A stretch of 17,961 bases of DNA from Candidatus Altarchaeum sp. (lineage in GTDB: Archaea > Altiarchaeota > Altiarchaeia > Altiarchaeales > Altiarchaeaceae). The stretch lies in the NCBI GenBank assembly GCA_018260755.1, contig JAGTWP010000009.1, forward strand, positions 13,038-30,998. Direction: 5' to 3'. Of this stretch, positions 6,248 through 14,885 are shown piece after piece (the stretch's first letter is position 1; the number at the start of each line of letters is the position of its first letter). A model generated the notes under the pieces. The model was not told the DNA's origin and ran no database searches. It saw only the letters and a list, made by a program, of their open reading frames with translations. The translations under genes were made by a program, and so were the position numbers.

Positions 6248-8893
6248 ATGGGACAAAAAGAAAATTATATAGGGAGTAAAGATTACAAATTTGTTGTGAT
6301 TGCAACGATGTTTTTTATAGGAGGTTTGTTAGTGGTGGGAGGTGTGTCTGCACAAAATGCTACAATATATATAGATGATTACAAGGTCCCTCCAGGTGTG
6401 CCATCTATTGAGATACTAATAAATTTAAATTTATCAGAAAGTTCTAATTATTTTGGAGGTGCCCAATTTAATGTATCATTTGATAACAACATTCTTAATG
6501 CTACTGTCGTTACAAAAAATACTAATTTTGATGGGGGTCTTTGTAATATAAATAACAGCATGGGTTTAGTGAGATGTACTTTGGCATCTTCAGGAGGGAT
6601 ACCGCCCAGTGATTTTATGATTATGCGTATAAATTTTACCATTAATCAATCTTTTATTGGAGTGAAAACTATACTCTCACTTTCTGTTAAAAAGATAATA
6701 GATTATGGATGTGGAGGTTCATGTGAAGCATTAGATTATACGTATTCAATTGAAAATGGTTCTCTACAAATTAATTGTACAAATGATTCAGCATGTGGAG
6801 CAAGTAATTTTTGCAATACAACAACACATTTATGCCAAGCAAATATAACAACAATAACATGTTATGGAGATGCAGATAATGATACTTTTGGAAATGCAAC
6901 AAATACAACTACAACAACAAATGTGACTTGTCCATTAGGATATGTTAATAATAGTTTGGATTGTAATGATACTAATAACGCAACACATCCAGGTGCAACA
7001 GATATTCCAAATAATGGAATTGATGAAAATTGTAATGGATCTGATAACATTACCTATTATGCAGATTTAGATAATGATACTTATGGAAATTTGACAAATA
7101 ATCAAACCACAGATTATATTCCATCCGGAATGTGGATTACTAATGTGAGCATGGCTACTGATTGTAATGACAGCAATCCTGCAATACATCCAAATGCCGC
7201 CGAAATTTATAATGGAATAGATGATAATTGTAACGAAATTATTGATGATTGCTCTTCACTAAATCAGTCAATCAATGCACAAATTTATTGTAATGTGAGT
7301 GGTATAATGAACTACAAAAAAGTATTTAATACAACATGTTCAGCAGAGTGTGAATGTTTAAGTGACAATTGTACAGATGGAAAATGTGCAGGATATTTGT
7401 GTTATATGGATGCTGATAGCGATGGTTTTGGAAATGCAACAAATTATAATGTTTCAAATACCTCCTTATGTCCAACCAATTATGTAAATAATAGCGATGA
7501 TTGTAATGATAATAATTCAGCAATTAATCCAAATACTGTGTGGTATTTTGATTATGATAATGATGGTTATGGAAATGCAATAAATAATGCAACAAACTGT
7601 ACTAAACCATCTGGAAATTGGGTACTTAATAACAAGGATTGTAAGGATAATAATTCATATGTTAATCCAGGCGTGACAGAAAAGATAGGATACTCTTATA
7701 TAATAATTGGTAACACTATTAACACCACCTATTATACATCCTCTGATTATTATACATCCTCTGTGGGTATAGATAATGATTGTGATGGAATTATCAATGA
7801 ACAATGTCATACAGATGCTGATTGTGGAAGTAATTATTATTGCAGTGGCTACACATGTTATAAGAAATCAAGTTCCGAAGGAGGATACACAGGAGTAGTT
7901 GATCTTACACCTCCAAGCCCTGCACAACTCACAACACTTAATGAATTTTCAGGTGTTCCAGGAGAGGCAGAAGGTTTAACCTTTACTTTTAATTTAGGAA
8001 AAGATGCAAAAGGTGCATCAGTTACTGCAACTGTTGGAAATAAAACAAATACAGCAATTGCTAATAATAATGGAACTGTAACTATTGCTCTTCCGGGATA
8101 TGGACAAGGGGAAATAACTGCAAGTAAAACAGGATTTAGGACATTAACAAAAACAATTAATGTTTATGCTGGAACTTTAAATATTGTTAAAATAAGCGGT
8201 GAAAAGTACGGAGACGAATTTAAATTTAAGGTAACAACAAAGGATGGAACTCCAGTAAAAGATGCAAAAGTTGTAATTTATGGAAAAGAATTAAAGACAG
8301 ATGCAAGTGGAATTGTTAAAACGACAATTAAAACAATACAGGCAGGTTTAGAAGCATCTACATCAGCAAAGGACTACAAAGGTTCAAGCATTTTATTTGG
8401 TGTGAATGCGATAGGAAAATTAAGTATGGAAACCCCCGAAAAAGTGACACAAGGTGACACAATTACAATTATCGTAAGAGATGAGAACAAAAACCCGGTA
8501 CCAAATGCAAAGGTTACAATTAATAGTGTTGAACATACAGCAGATGCAAATGGAAAGATTGAATACAAAGTTACAACAACATCATTAACTCTTAAAGCAG
8601 AAAGCGAAGGATATATTCCATCTGAACAGACATCTGTTACAGTTGAAGCAAAGATTGAATGCGGAAACGGAAAATGCGAATCTGGAGAAACAAAGGAAAA
8701 CTGTGCAAAGGATTGCATAGTTTGCGGAGATAAGGTTTGTGATACTGGTGAAAGTTATAAGAATTGTGCAAGCGATTGTCCAAAGCCATCAGATAACACA
8801 TTGTTAATAATAGCAGGTATTTTGATTGTGATATTGTTGATAGCAGCATATTATTTCTTAGTGATGAGAAAAAAGAAGGGAGGAGAAGAATAG
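6248..8893 (+). CDS. Membrane-anchored surface protein: cohesin-like, MopE-like and Ig-like repeats
   Basis: An 881-residue exported protein. Residues 1-35 are a signal peptide ending GGVSA. Residues about 37-175 resemble a cohesin: IYIDDYKVPPG, then GGAQFNVSFDNNILNATVV. Residues about 205-520 hold repeated MopE-like modules, each with a calcium-type D-x-D-N/S-D-x-x-G-N loop (208-217, 273-281, 387-396, 435-443) and a D-C-N/K-D pattern; three also close with G-I-D-x-N/D-C. Residues about 550-800 are Ig/carboxypeptidase-regulatory-like repeats. Two C-G-x-x-x-C-x-x-G-E-x-x-x-N-C modules occupy 805-843, and a transmembrane helix at about 851-873 is followed by a basic tail RKKKGGEE. An upstream in-frame GTG at 6179 would add 23 residues before the signal peptide. 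The ATG at 6248 places the signal peptide normally and is preferred. Likely an S-layer-associated scaffold or adhesin. Confidence 0.85.
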   Translation: MGQKENYIGSKDYKFVVIATMFFIGGLLVVGGVSAQNATIYIDDYKVPPGVPSIEILINLNLSESSNYFGGAQFNVSFDNNILNATVVTKNTNFDGGLCNINNSMGLVRCTLASSGGIPPSDFMIMRINFTINQSFIGVKTILSLSVKKIIDYGCGGSCEALDYTYSIENGSLQINCTNDSACGASNFCNTTTHLCQANITTITCYGDADNDTFGNATNTTTTTNVTCPLGYVNNSLDCNDTNNATHPGATDIPNNGIDENCNGSDNITYYADLDNDTYGNLTNNQTTDYIPSGMWITNVSMATDCNDSNPAIHPNAAEIYNGIDDNCNEIIDDCSSLNQSINAQIYCNVSGIMNYKKVFNTTCSAECECLSDNCTDGKCAGYLCYMDADSDGFGNATNYNVSNTSLCPTNYVNNSDDCNDNNSAINPNTVWYFDYDNDGYGNAINNATNCTKPSGNWVLNNKDCKDNNSYVNPGVTEKIGYSYIIIGNTINTTYYTSSDYYTSSVGIDNDCDGIINEQCHTDADCGSNYYCSGYTCYKKSSSEGGYTGVVDLTPPSPAQLTTLNEFSGVPGEAEGLTFTFNLGKDAKGASVTATVGNKTNTAIANNNGTVTIALPGYGQGEITASKTGFRTLTKTINVYAGTLNIVKISGEKYGDEFKFKVTTKDGTPVKDAKVVIYGKELKTDASGIVKTTIKTIQAGLEASTSAKDYKGSSILFGVNAIGKLSMETPEKVTQGDTITIIVRDENKNPVPNAKVTINSVEHTADANGKIEYKVTTTSLTLKAESEGYIPSEQTSVTVEAKIECGNGKCESGETKENCAKDCIVCGDKVCDTGESYKNCASDCPKPSDNTLLIIAGILIVILLIAAYYFLVMRKKKGGEE
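7730..7765 (+). repeat. 18-bp in-frame tandem duplication
   Basis: Two adjacent copies of an 18-bp unit starting tattatacatcctctg differ only in their last two bases. They encode YYTSSD-YYTSSV just before the last G-I-D-N-D-C module and lengthen a linker without breaking the frame. Confidence 0.9.
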
Positions 8894-8918
8894 GAAAGTA
8901 AGTAATGAATATTAAGGA

Positions 8919-8961
8919 GAAATTAGTCAAGAACTAATTTCTTTATTTTTTTCTTTTTTTT
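8919..8961 (+). terminator. Hairpin plus T-tract terminator after the surface-protein genes
   Basis: A perfect 9-bp stem, gaaattagt (8919-8927) paired with actaatttc (8933-8941), with a 5-nt loop, is followed by about 20 nearly pure T residues. It starts 25 bp after the stop of the 881-residue gene. Archaeal termination mainly needs the T-tract; the hairpin is an added signal. Confidence 0.65.
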
Positions 8962-9159
8962 ATTTTATAAATTTGTTCTTTTATAAATTTATTCTTAATA
9001 TATATCTGTAAGCTTCTTGGTTTTTCTAATGTACTATCATATTTCAAGTATTTACATGGATTTGCCAAAGGAGTAATAACTTTTTATGCGTAAAAATGAA
9101 AGAGATGAAAAATTTGGCATATATCACTATCATCTTCAAAAACACAAAATAAATAAAAT

Positions 9160-10866
9160 ATGGACAAACATTCTATTCTTATAAATTCCGCATTACATCC
9201 AGAAAAATGCGATTTATTTGTTGAAGGGAATTTGGTAAATGTAATAACAAAGGAAATTTATAAGGCAAGAGTGGGAATAACAAATGGAAAGATTGTTTAC
9301 CTTGAAAAAGATGAAAATATAAGAACAGATAAATTTTTACTTCCTTCTTTCATTGACTCACACATTCACATTGAAAGTTCTATGCTCATTCCTTCCGAAT
9401 TTGCAAAATTGGCAGTTAAGCATGGGACATGTGCCGTTGTTGCAGACCCGCATGAAATTGCAAATGTTCTTGGAGTGGAAGGAATTAAATTTATGATTGA
9501 AAATTCAAAAAATGAGCTTATGTACTTCTACTTTAATATTCCTTCCTGTGTTCCCACAGCAGAGGGATTTGAAACATCTGAAAAAATAACTATTAAGGAT
9601 ATAAAAAAACTAAAGAAATACAAAAGAATATTGGGGCTGGCAGAGGTGATGAACTTTCCAGGAGTGCTCAATTGCAACCCCGAAATTATTGAAAAACTAA
9701 AAATTTTTAATTCAAATAATTTTGTCATTGACGGGCACTGTCCGAATTTAAAAGGAAATTTATTAAATGCTTATGCCTTATTTGTTCATTCGGACCATGA
9801 ATCAACAGAATACAGCGAGGCAATTGAAAAATTGAGAAAGGGAATGTACCTGATGCTCAGAGAAGGTTCTGCTGCAAAAAACATAAATATTTTGAGGGAA
9901 ATTGTTAAGAACAAAATTTCTACAACTAATTGTATGCTCGTATGTGATGATATCCATGCCGACGAATTAAACAAAGGACACATAAATTTATTGCTCAAAA
10001 GAGCAGTTGAAATGGGTATGAACGAAATTGATGCTATAAGATTAGCAACATTGAATCCTGCAAATTACTTTAATTTAAAAAATTTAGGTGCGCTCGCAAT
10101 AGGAAAGGATGCAAATATAACTGTTGTTAATAACTTAAAGGACTTTAATATTGAAAAGGTGATATTCAAGGGTAAGGTTGTGGTTAGCAACGGAAAAATT
10201 TTGACAAAATTTAAAAAAAGAAAAATTTCCGAAAAATTTATCCATACCGTAAAAATCAGAAAAATTTATCTCGGGGATTTAAAAATCAGGACAGACAGAA
10301 AAGAAGGAATAGAAAAAGTGCGTGTAATAAAGGCAATTGGTGGACAAATATTTACGAAAGAAGATATAATGGAAGTTGAGGTAAAAGATTATTGCTTGAT
10401 GGAAAATTTAAACAAAGACATACTAAAAATTGTAGTTGTTGACAGACATAAAGGAGAAAATTTTGCAGTCGGATTTGTTCATGGCTTAGGAATAAAAAAA
10501 GGAGCGATTGCATCAAGTATATCCCATGATGCACACAACATTATATGTGTCGGAAGCAGTGACGAATATATATTAAAAGCAATAAATGAAATACAAAGGA
10601 TTGAAGGTGGAATTGCTGTTGTAAGTAATAATGAAATTTATTTCATGCAATTAAAGGTTGCCGGATTAATGTCGGATAATGCAGAAGATGTTATAGAAAA
10701 AACAAAAATTTTAAATGAAAAAGCAAAAGATCTCGGATGCACATTAACACAGCCATTTATGACGCTTTCATTTCTTGCGTTGCCTGTAATTCCGGAATTG
10801 AAAATTACAGATAAGGGCTTGGTAAATACTAATGAATTTAAATTTACGGACTTGATTGTGAAATAA
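9160..10866 (+). CDS. ade: Adenine deaminase
   Basis: A 568-residue adenine deaminase (EC 3.5.4.2) of the amidohydrolase superfamily. It converts adenine to hypoxanthine in purine salvage and acts in the cytosol with a binuclear metal centre. The metal-binding H-x-H is SHIHIESSM (H68, H70). It is followed by VVADPHEIANVLG (94-106), GLAEVMNFPGVL, the metal-ligand histidine in DGHCP and then HSDHESTE, REGSAAKN and the acidic CDD motif with the downstream H. The C-terminal adenine-deaminase-specific domain runs from about residue 380 with GFVHGLGIKKGAIASSISHD. Length and domain order match the bacterial and archaeal enzyme. It stands alone on the plus strand and ends 13 bp from the convergent leuA-like gene. 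The ATG at 9160 gives a family-like start. Confidence 0.95.
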   Translation: MDKHSILINSALHPEKCDLFVEGNLVNVITKEIYKARVGITNGKIVYLEKDENIRTDKFLLPSFIDSHIHIESSMLIPSEFAKLAVKHGTCAVVADPHEIANVLGVEGIKFMIENSKNELMYFYFNIPSCVPTAEGFETSEKITIKDIKKLKKYKRILGLAEVMNFPGVLNCNPEIIEKLKIFNSNNFVIDGHCPNLKGNLLNAYALFVHSDHESTEYSEAIEKLRKGMYLMLREGSAAKNINILREIVKNKISTTNCMLVCDDIHADELNKGHINLLLKRAVEMGMNEIDAIRLATLNPANYFNLKNLGALAIGKDANITVVNNLKDFNIEKVIFKGKVVVSNGKILTKFKKRKISEKFIHTVKIRKIYLGDLKIRTDRKEGIEKVRVIKAIGGQIFTKEDIMEVEVKDYCLMENLNKDILKIVVVDRHKGENFAVGFVHGLGIKKGAIASSISHDAHNIICVGSSDEYILKAINEIQRIEGGIAVVSNNEIYFMQLKVAGLMSDNAEDVIEKTKILNEKAKDLGCTLTQPFMTLSFLALPVIPELKITDKGLVNTNEFKFTDLIVK

Positions 10867-10879
10867 ATTTTATTAAATC

Positions 10880-12346
10880 CTATTCCAGTAAATTTAACCC
10901 GTTTATAAATGCCGCAACACTTGCCATAACAATATCTTCATGTATTCCCCTTGCTATTACTGTTTTCTTCCCGTTACTTAGCTTTATTGTTACCTCTGCA
11001 AGTGCATCGCTTCCTCCGCTGATTGCATCCAAATGATATTCCTCTAAATGCACATCGCTATATTCTTTTATTTTTCTTATTGCATTTAATGCGGAATCAA
11101 CAGTTCCTACGCCTTCGCTAACTGAAATTTCCTCTTTTCCGTTAATATTTAGCTTTACGAATGCAAACGGTTTTTTTCCGAAATCATTATAAACCCGTAA
11201 ATCAACCAGTTTAATTTTTTCCTCTTTCTTTCTGCCTAAAATATCATCTGCTATTGCAATTAAATCAATTTCCGTAACCCTTTTTCCTTTATCTCCCAAT
11301 TCCTTGATTTTCTTTGTTATGAGCTCGGCAATTTCATCCGAAACATCGTAATTCAGCTCCTTTAATTTACCTTCAACAGCATGCACCCCGACTAATTTGC
11401 CTAAGACAATTCTTCTCTTTGCCCCGACCATTTCAGGCGTTATCGGCTCATAAGTTGATGATTCGGCAAGTACTCCATGAACATGAATTCCTGCTTCATG
11501 TGCAAAAGCATTATCCCCTACAAAAGGAAAATTCGGAGAAATTTTTATTCCGTAAAGCCGTTCAACTAACTTTGATGTCTCATAAATTTTCTCTGTTTTT
11601 ATGTTTGTTTCAAATTTATTTGTGTATAAAATTTTACATCCCATAACAACCTGCTCCAAATCCGCGTTTCCTGCTCTTTCTCCGACACCGTTTATTGTAA
11701 CATGAGGCAACACTACACCTTCCTCAATTCCGGCTAATGTATTAGCAACCGCCAGCCCGAAATCATTATGACAATGAACCGCAAGGGGTGTTGAAATTTC
11801 TTTTCGTAACATTGAAATTATATACTTCATTCTTTCAGGCGTGCAAACCCCCACCGTATCGGGAATATTTATGTAATGGACATTCATTTCATCGACAAGT
11901 TTGCAGACATCTATCATAAATTTTTCCTCTGTTCTCGTTGCATCTTCCAAGCTGAAATGAACCTTAAATCCGTGCTCTTTGCAGTATTGAATGCTTTCTA
12001 CTATTTTTTTAGTAACCTGCTCTTCGGTCATCTTTAATTTATACTTCATGTGGATCGGAGATGTAGCAATAAATATATGTATTAAATCAACATCGGCATT
12101 AATGCATGCATCAATGTCATTTTTTGTGCATCTTGCCAGTCCGCAAATCTTTCCGGGAAAATTTCTCGCGATTTCTTTCACCGTTTTTTGTTCTCCTTCG
12201 GATGCAGATGGAAATCCCGCCTCGATAATATCAACTCCAAGCTCCACTAACGCTTTTGCAACTTTAAATTTATCCTGTTGTGTTATTGCAACACCTGGTG
12301 TTTGTTCCCCGTCCCTTAATGTCGTATCAAAAATTTTTATTTTCAT
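10880..12346 (-). CDS. leuA: 2-isopropylmalate synthase / citramalate synthase family (LeuA-like)
   Basis: A 488-residue member of the LeuA/CimA/homocitrate synthase family, which condenses acetyl-CoA with a 2-oxo acid. The TIM barrel opens with FDTTLRDGEQTPG (6-18). The metal-binding H-C-H-N-D-F-G and the N-G-V-G-E-R-A-G-N segment are intact, as is the D-N-A-F-A-H-E-A-G-I-H motif. A C-terminal LeuA-type dimerisation and feedback domain (about 365-488) carries GVGTVDSALNAI and the final AISGGSDALAEV. The signature EAGFPSASEGE and KICGLARCTKNDID favour isopropylmalate synthase (leucine) over citramalate synthase (isoleucine), but archaeal paralogues with both activities look alike, so the symbol is tentative. 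It lies 37 bp downstream of gatD on the same strand. No other leucine gene is in the window. Confidence 0.85.
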   Translation of the reverse strand: MKIKIFDTTLRDGEQTPGVAITQQDKFKVAKALVELGVDIIEAGFPSASEGEQKTVKEIARNFPGKICGLARCTKNDIDACINADVDLIHIFIATSPIHMKYKLKMTEEQVTKKIVESIQYCKEHGFKVHFSLEDATRTEEKFMIDVCKLVDEMNVHYINIPDTVGVCTPERMKYIISMLRKEISTPLAVHCHNDFGLAVANTLAGIEEGVVLPHVTINGVGERAGNADLEQVVMGCKILYTNKFETNIKTEKIYETSKLVERLYGIKISPNFPFVGDNAFAHEAGIHVHGVLAESSTYEPITPEMVGAKRRIVLGKLVGVHAVEGKLKELNYDVSDEIAELITKKIKELGDKGKRVTEIDLIAIADDILGRKKEEKIKLVDLRVYNDFGKKPFAFVKLNINGKEEISVSEGVGTVDSALNAIRKIKEYSDVHLEEYHLDAISGGSDALAEVTIKLSNGKKTVIARGIHEDIVMASVAAFINGLNLLE

Positions 12347-12383
12347 TTTGATTATTTCAAATTACTTTAAGATTTTAACTCTT

Positions 12384-13655
12384 TTAAATTTCGCTCCTTT
12401 CATTAATTTCATAAGCGATATTTGTCAGCATAAAATTTTTTATGTCTTCATACCTATTATAATGTCCCAAGGCGAACATCAGTTTAATATATGCTACTTC
12501 GGGAAGCATATCTTCGCACGAAACAACGCCTGCTTTCAATAATTTCCTTCCTGTTGCATAAACATTTAAATTTGTCCTCCCGAATATTGTCTGTGAAGCC
12601 ATTGCAATAAATGTTCCTTTATCCATTGCCTTCTTTATCGAAGCAATAAGCGATTCATTTACATGCCCAAGTCCTGTTCCTTCTATGACAATTCCTTTGT
12701 ACTTTTCACATAAAAATTCAAAAATTTCAGCTGTCAATGTCGGAAAATATTTAAGAAGCATAACATTTTTTTCAATATTCGTGTCAAGGAGGGTCTCATT
12801 TTTTTCATCTTTTTCCAAAATTTTATTGTTTTCAAATTTCTTTTCAAAAAAATTGAGCCTTGCGAATTTCTCACCACCGAACGCATCTCTCCTGCTTGTG
12901 TGCATCTTTCTGACCCTTGTTCCCCTGAATACAGCACAAAATTTATCATTGGTACCTTCATGCATTAAAACAAAGACACCTTTATTGTGAAATTTTTCAG
13001 GATTCAACGAAGCAAAATATATTGAATTTATTAAATTTAATGTAGCATCACTGCTCCCTCTGTCACTGCTTCGCTGCGCCCCTGTAAAAACAACAGGGAC
13101 ATTTAAATTTTTTAGCATAAAAGACAACATCGCCGATGAATAATGCATTGTGTCGGTTCCGTGCGGAATTACAATTCCTTTCGCTCCTTTCTTTATGCAT
13201 TTATAAACCTCGCCGGCAATTTTAATCCAGTCGTCAGGTGTAATATTTTCGGAAAATTTATTTAAAATTTGCTTTCCTGAAATTCGGACACCTGTTTCGG
13301 AAATTTCCGGGACAGTGTTTAAGAGGTCATTTGCAGAAAATGCCGGTTTTACACCCCCTGTTATATAATCAATTTTACTTGCTATTGTTCCTCCGGTTGC
13401 CAATATTAAAATTTTTCCGTCCGCATTTTCATCCTCTTTTTCACTTTCAACAGCACTTTTTGGTTCTGCCTTTTCTATTGCTTCTATGTTTAAAATTTTT
13501 TCCTTTCTTATTCCGACATTGTAACCGCTTTTCAGTTTTACGAACAAAAAATTTTTACTTTCAAGTTCGTATTCAGGCATCAGATGACCCTCAAAAACTT
13601 TATCTGCCGTTGTAATTTTTACAAAATCGCCTGCATTTGTATTATTTGGATTCAT
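12384..13655 (-). CDS. gatD: Glutamyl-tRNA(Gln) amidotransferase subunit D
   Basis: A 423-residue GatD, the asparaginase-like subunit of the archaea-specific GatDE complex. GatDE turns Glu-tRNA(Gln) into Gln-tRNA(Gln), with GatD releasing ammonia from glutamine. An N-terminal beta-barrel (about 1-60) with GDFVKITTADKVFEGHLMPE is followed by a short acidic linker. Then comes the type-I asparaginase core: LATGGTIAS with the nucleophile T90, the HGTDTMHY motif (165-172) and VVFTGAQRSSDRGSSDATLNL. The first domain sets it apart from plain L-asparaginase. GatE is not in the window and must be encoded elsewhere. It is the first gene of a likely two-gene unit with leuA. Residues about 255-285 (FFEKKFENNKILEKDEKNE) look like a charged insert. 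Confidence 0.95.
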   Translation of the reverse strand: MNPNNTNAGDFVKITTADKVFEGHLMPEYELESKNFLFVKLKSGYNVGIRKEKILNIEAIEKAEPKSAVESEKEDENADGKILILATGGTIASKIDYITGGVKPAFSANDLLNTVPEISETGVRISGKQILNKFSENITPDDWIKIAGEVYKCIKKGAKGIVIPHGTDTMHYSSAMLSFMLKNLNVPVVFTGAQRSSDRGSSDATLNLINSIYFASLNPEKFHNKGVFVLMHEGTNDKFCAVFRGTRVRKMHTSRRDAFGGEKFARLNFFEKKFENNKILEKDEKNETLLDTNIEKNVMLLKYFPTLTAEIFEFLCEKYKGIVIEGTGLGHVNESLIASIKKAMDKGTFIAMASQTIFGRTNLNVYATGRKLLKAGVVSCEDMLPEVAYIKLMFALGHYNRYEDIKNFMLTNIAYEINERSEI

Positions 13656-13767
13656 TTTAAGTTATGATTCTCTATCTTGCGTTTTGAATGTTTACTATTT
13701 TATAAATTATTTTTATAAAGGTAAATTTAGATTATTATTTATCTTATTACAAAATCGTTTCACTACT

Positions 13768-13808
13768 TTTGAAGATTCAAATATATAGGTTACTAATAAT
13801 AATTATTA
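13768..13808. promoter_or_regulatory. Two palindromes upstream of the RHH gene, candidate operators
   Basis: An inverted repeat TTTGAA-ga-TTCAAA lies at 13768-13781, and a perfect 12-bp palindrome TAATAATTATTA at 13797-13808. Both lie just upstream of a TATA-like TTATAATAAA at 13820-13829, itself about 27 bp before the ATG at 13856. Ribbon-helix-helix proteins often bind such sites next to their own gene. The second palindrome is low-complexity and could arise by chance. Confidence 0.35.
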
Positions 13809-13819
13809 ATGACTAAAAG

Positions 13820-13829
13820 TTATAATAAA
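13820..13829 (+). promoter_or_regulatory. Putative TATA box of the RHH-methyltransferase unit
   Basis: TTATAATAAA lies 26 bp before the ATG at 13856, the spacing expected for a leaderless archaeal transcript. Called from position and sequence only. Confidence 0.45.
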
Positions 13830-13855
13830 AGCTACAACATACTTATAAATAAATT

Positions 13856-14011
13856 ATGGCAACTGTAAAAATTGATGAAGGTCTTTTGAAAGAAGTCCAA
13901 GAATGGCTGAATAAAAATGGTAACAAATACATACATCCAACTATTTCGGCATTTGTCAACAATGCTGTCTATGAAAAATTGAAAAAATTAAATGAAGAAA
14001 AGAAAAAATGA
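13856..14011 (+). CDS. Small ribbon-helix-helix (CopG-like) protein
   Basis: A 51-residue open frame with a full RHH pattern. A short strand MATVKIDEGLL is followed by helix A (LLKEVQEWLNKNG), the turn HPTISAF and helix B (AFVNNAVYEKLKKLNEEKKK). RHH proteins dimerise through the N-terminal strand and bind operator DNA. A TATA-like box sits about 27 bp upstream and two palindromes precede it, which fits autoregulation. The gene ends 43 bp before the DNA methyltransferase on the same strand. Such RHH proteins are common as antitoxins or as small regulators beside modification genes. Here the neighbour suggests control of methyltransferase expression, which is inference. A toxin partner is not obvious. 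Confidence 0.7.
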   Translation: MATVKIDEGLLKEVQEWLNKNGNKYIHPTISAFVNNAVYEKLKKLNEEKKK

Positions 14012-14054
14012 GCTCGCTTTGTTTAAACATTTATAAAATCTTGGTAATTTTAAA

Positions 14055-14885
14055 ATGAATGAAAAATTAGGAAAGTTTGAATTAAATAATCTATATGCAA
14101 TTGATGCACTGGAAGGTTTAAAAGGACTCCCTGATAATTGTGTTGATTTAATGGTTACCTCCCCGCCTTACGATAATTTAAGGGACTATAAGGGCTTTTC
14201 TGTTGACTTAAGTGCAATCGGAAAAGAGGTATTCAGAGTAATGAAAGACGGAGGAATCGCTGTTATGGTTATGCAGGACCAGACAAAAAATTTCGGAAAG
14301 ACATTAACAACTTTTAAGACTGCTATTGACTGGTGTGAAAATGCTAAATTTAAGTTATTTGAAACATTAATTTATCGCAAATATGGGGCAGAGGGGGCAT
14401 GGTGGAACAAAAGATTCAGAGTAGATCACGAATATATGCTTGTTTTCTTAAAGGGAGAAAAGCCGGCTTATTTTAACAAAGAGATGTTAAAAATTCCTTC
14501 AAAACATGGTGGTGAAACAATGACAGGAGGAGGAACTCGTCTTACCAACGGGATTCGTATCCCAACAAGACCGATAACTATAAACCTTATGAAGTGCCGG
14601 GGGACGATTTGGGAGTATATGACTGCAGGTGACGGAACCCGCCTCAAACACCAGCATCCGGCAACATTTCCAGATAAATTACCCTATGATTTTATTCAGT
14701 GTTTCTGCCCGCCGGACGGAATTGTTTTGGATATATTTATGGGCTCAGGAACAACCGCTTTGGCAGCCATAGGTCTGGAGAGGAAATTTTTGGGCTTTGA
14801 TATATCAAAGGATTATGTTGATTTGGCAAAAAAACGAATAAGAGAAGAATCAAATTTTTATCAGAAAAAGTTAAAGTCAGATTAG
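14055..14885 (+). CDS. Beta-class DNA methyltransferase (amino-methyltransferase), orphan
   Basis: A 276-residue S-adenosylmethionine-dependent DNA amino-methyltransferase. Catalytic motif IV, VTSPPYDNLRDYKG (34-47), precedes the AdoMet-binding motif I, LDIFMGSGTTALAA (225-238), which is the beta-class order. The FLGFDISKDYVDLAKKRI segment (motif II and following helix) ends the protein. An S-P-P-Y motif occurs in both N4-cytosine and N6-adenine enzymes, so the modified base is not decided. The central part (about 150-205) with GGETMTGGGTRLTNGIRIPTR is probably the target-recognition region. No restriction endonuclease gene is recognisable beside it, so it is either a solitary methyltransferase or a remnant of a restriction-modification system. 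It follows the RHH gene by 43 bp; the 3' end overlaps the tail of a convergent broken gene. Confidence 0.9.
   Translation: MNEKLGKFELNNLYAIDALEGLKGLPDNCVDLMVTSPPYDNLRDYKGFSVDLSAIGKEVFRVMKDGGIAVMVMQDQTKNFGKTLTTFKTAIDWCENAKFKLFETLIYRKYGAEGAWWNKRFRVDHEYMLVFLKGEKPAYFNKEMLKIPSKHGGETMTGGGTRLTNGIRIPTRPITINLMKCRGTIWEYMTAGDGTRLKHQHPATFPDKLPYDFIQCFCPPDGIVLDIFMGSGTTALAAIGLERKFLGFDISKDYVDLAKKRIREESNFYQKKLKSD

Noticed and set aside
8637-8930. Minus-strand open frame of 97 codons over the end of the surface-protein gene
   Set aside because: It is antisense to the cysteine modules and transmembrane anchor of the 881-residue protein; its own composition is not protein-like.
9086-9184. 32-codon open frame starting MRKNERDEKFGIYHYHLQKH with a GGAG-like site upstream
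   Set aside because: Very short, overlaps the adenine deaminase start in another frame and matches nothing I recognise. It could be a gene relic, but there is too little to call.
11419-13615. Several plus-strand open frames opposite leuA and gatD
   Set aside because: They lie wholly inside well-supported minus-strand genes, and the translations are phenylalanine/leucine-rich shadows.
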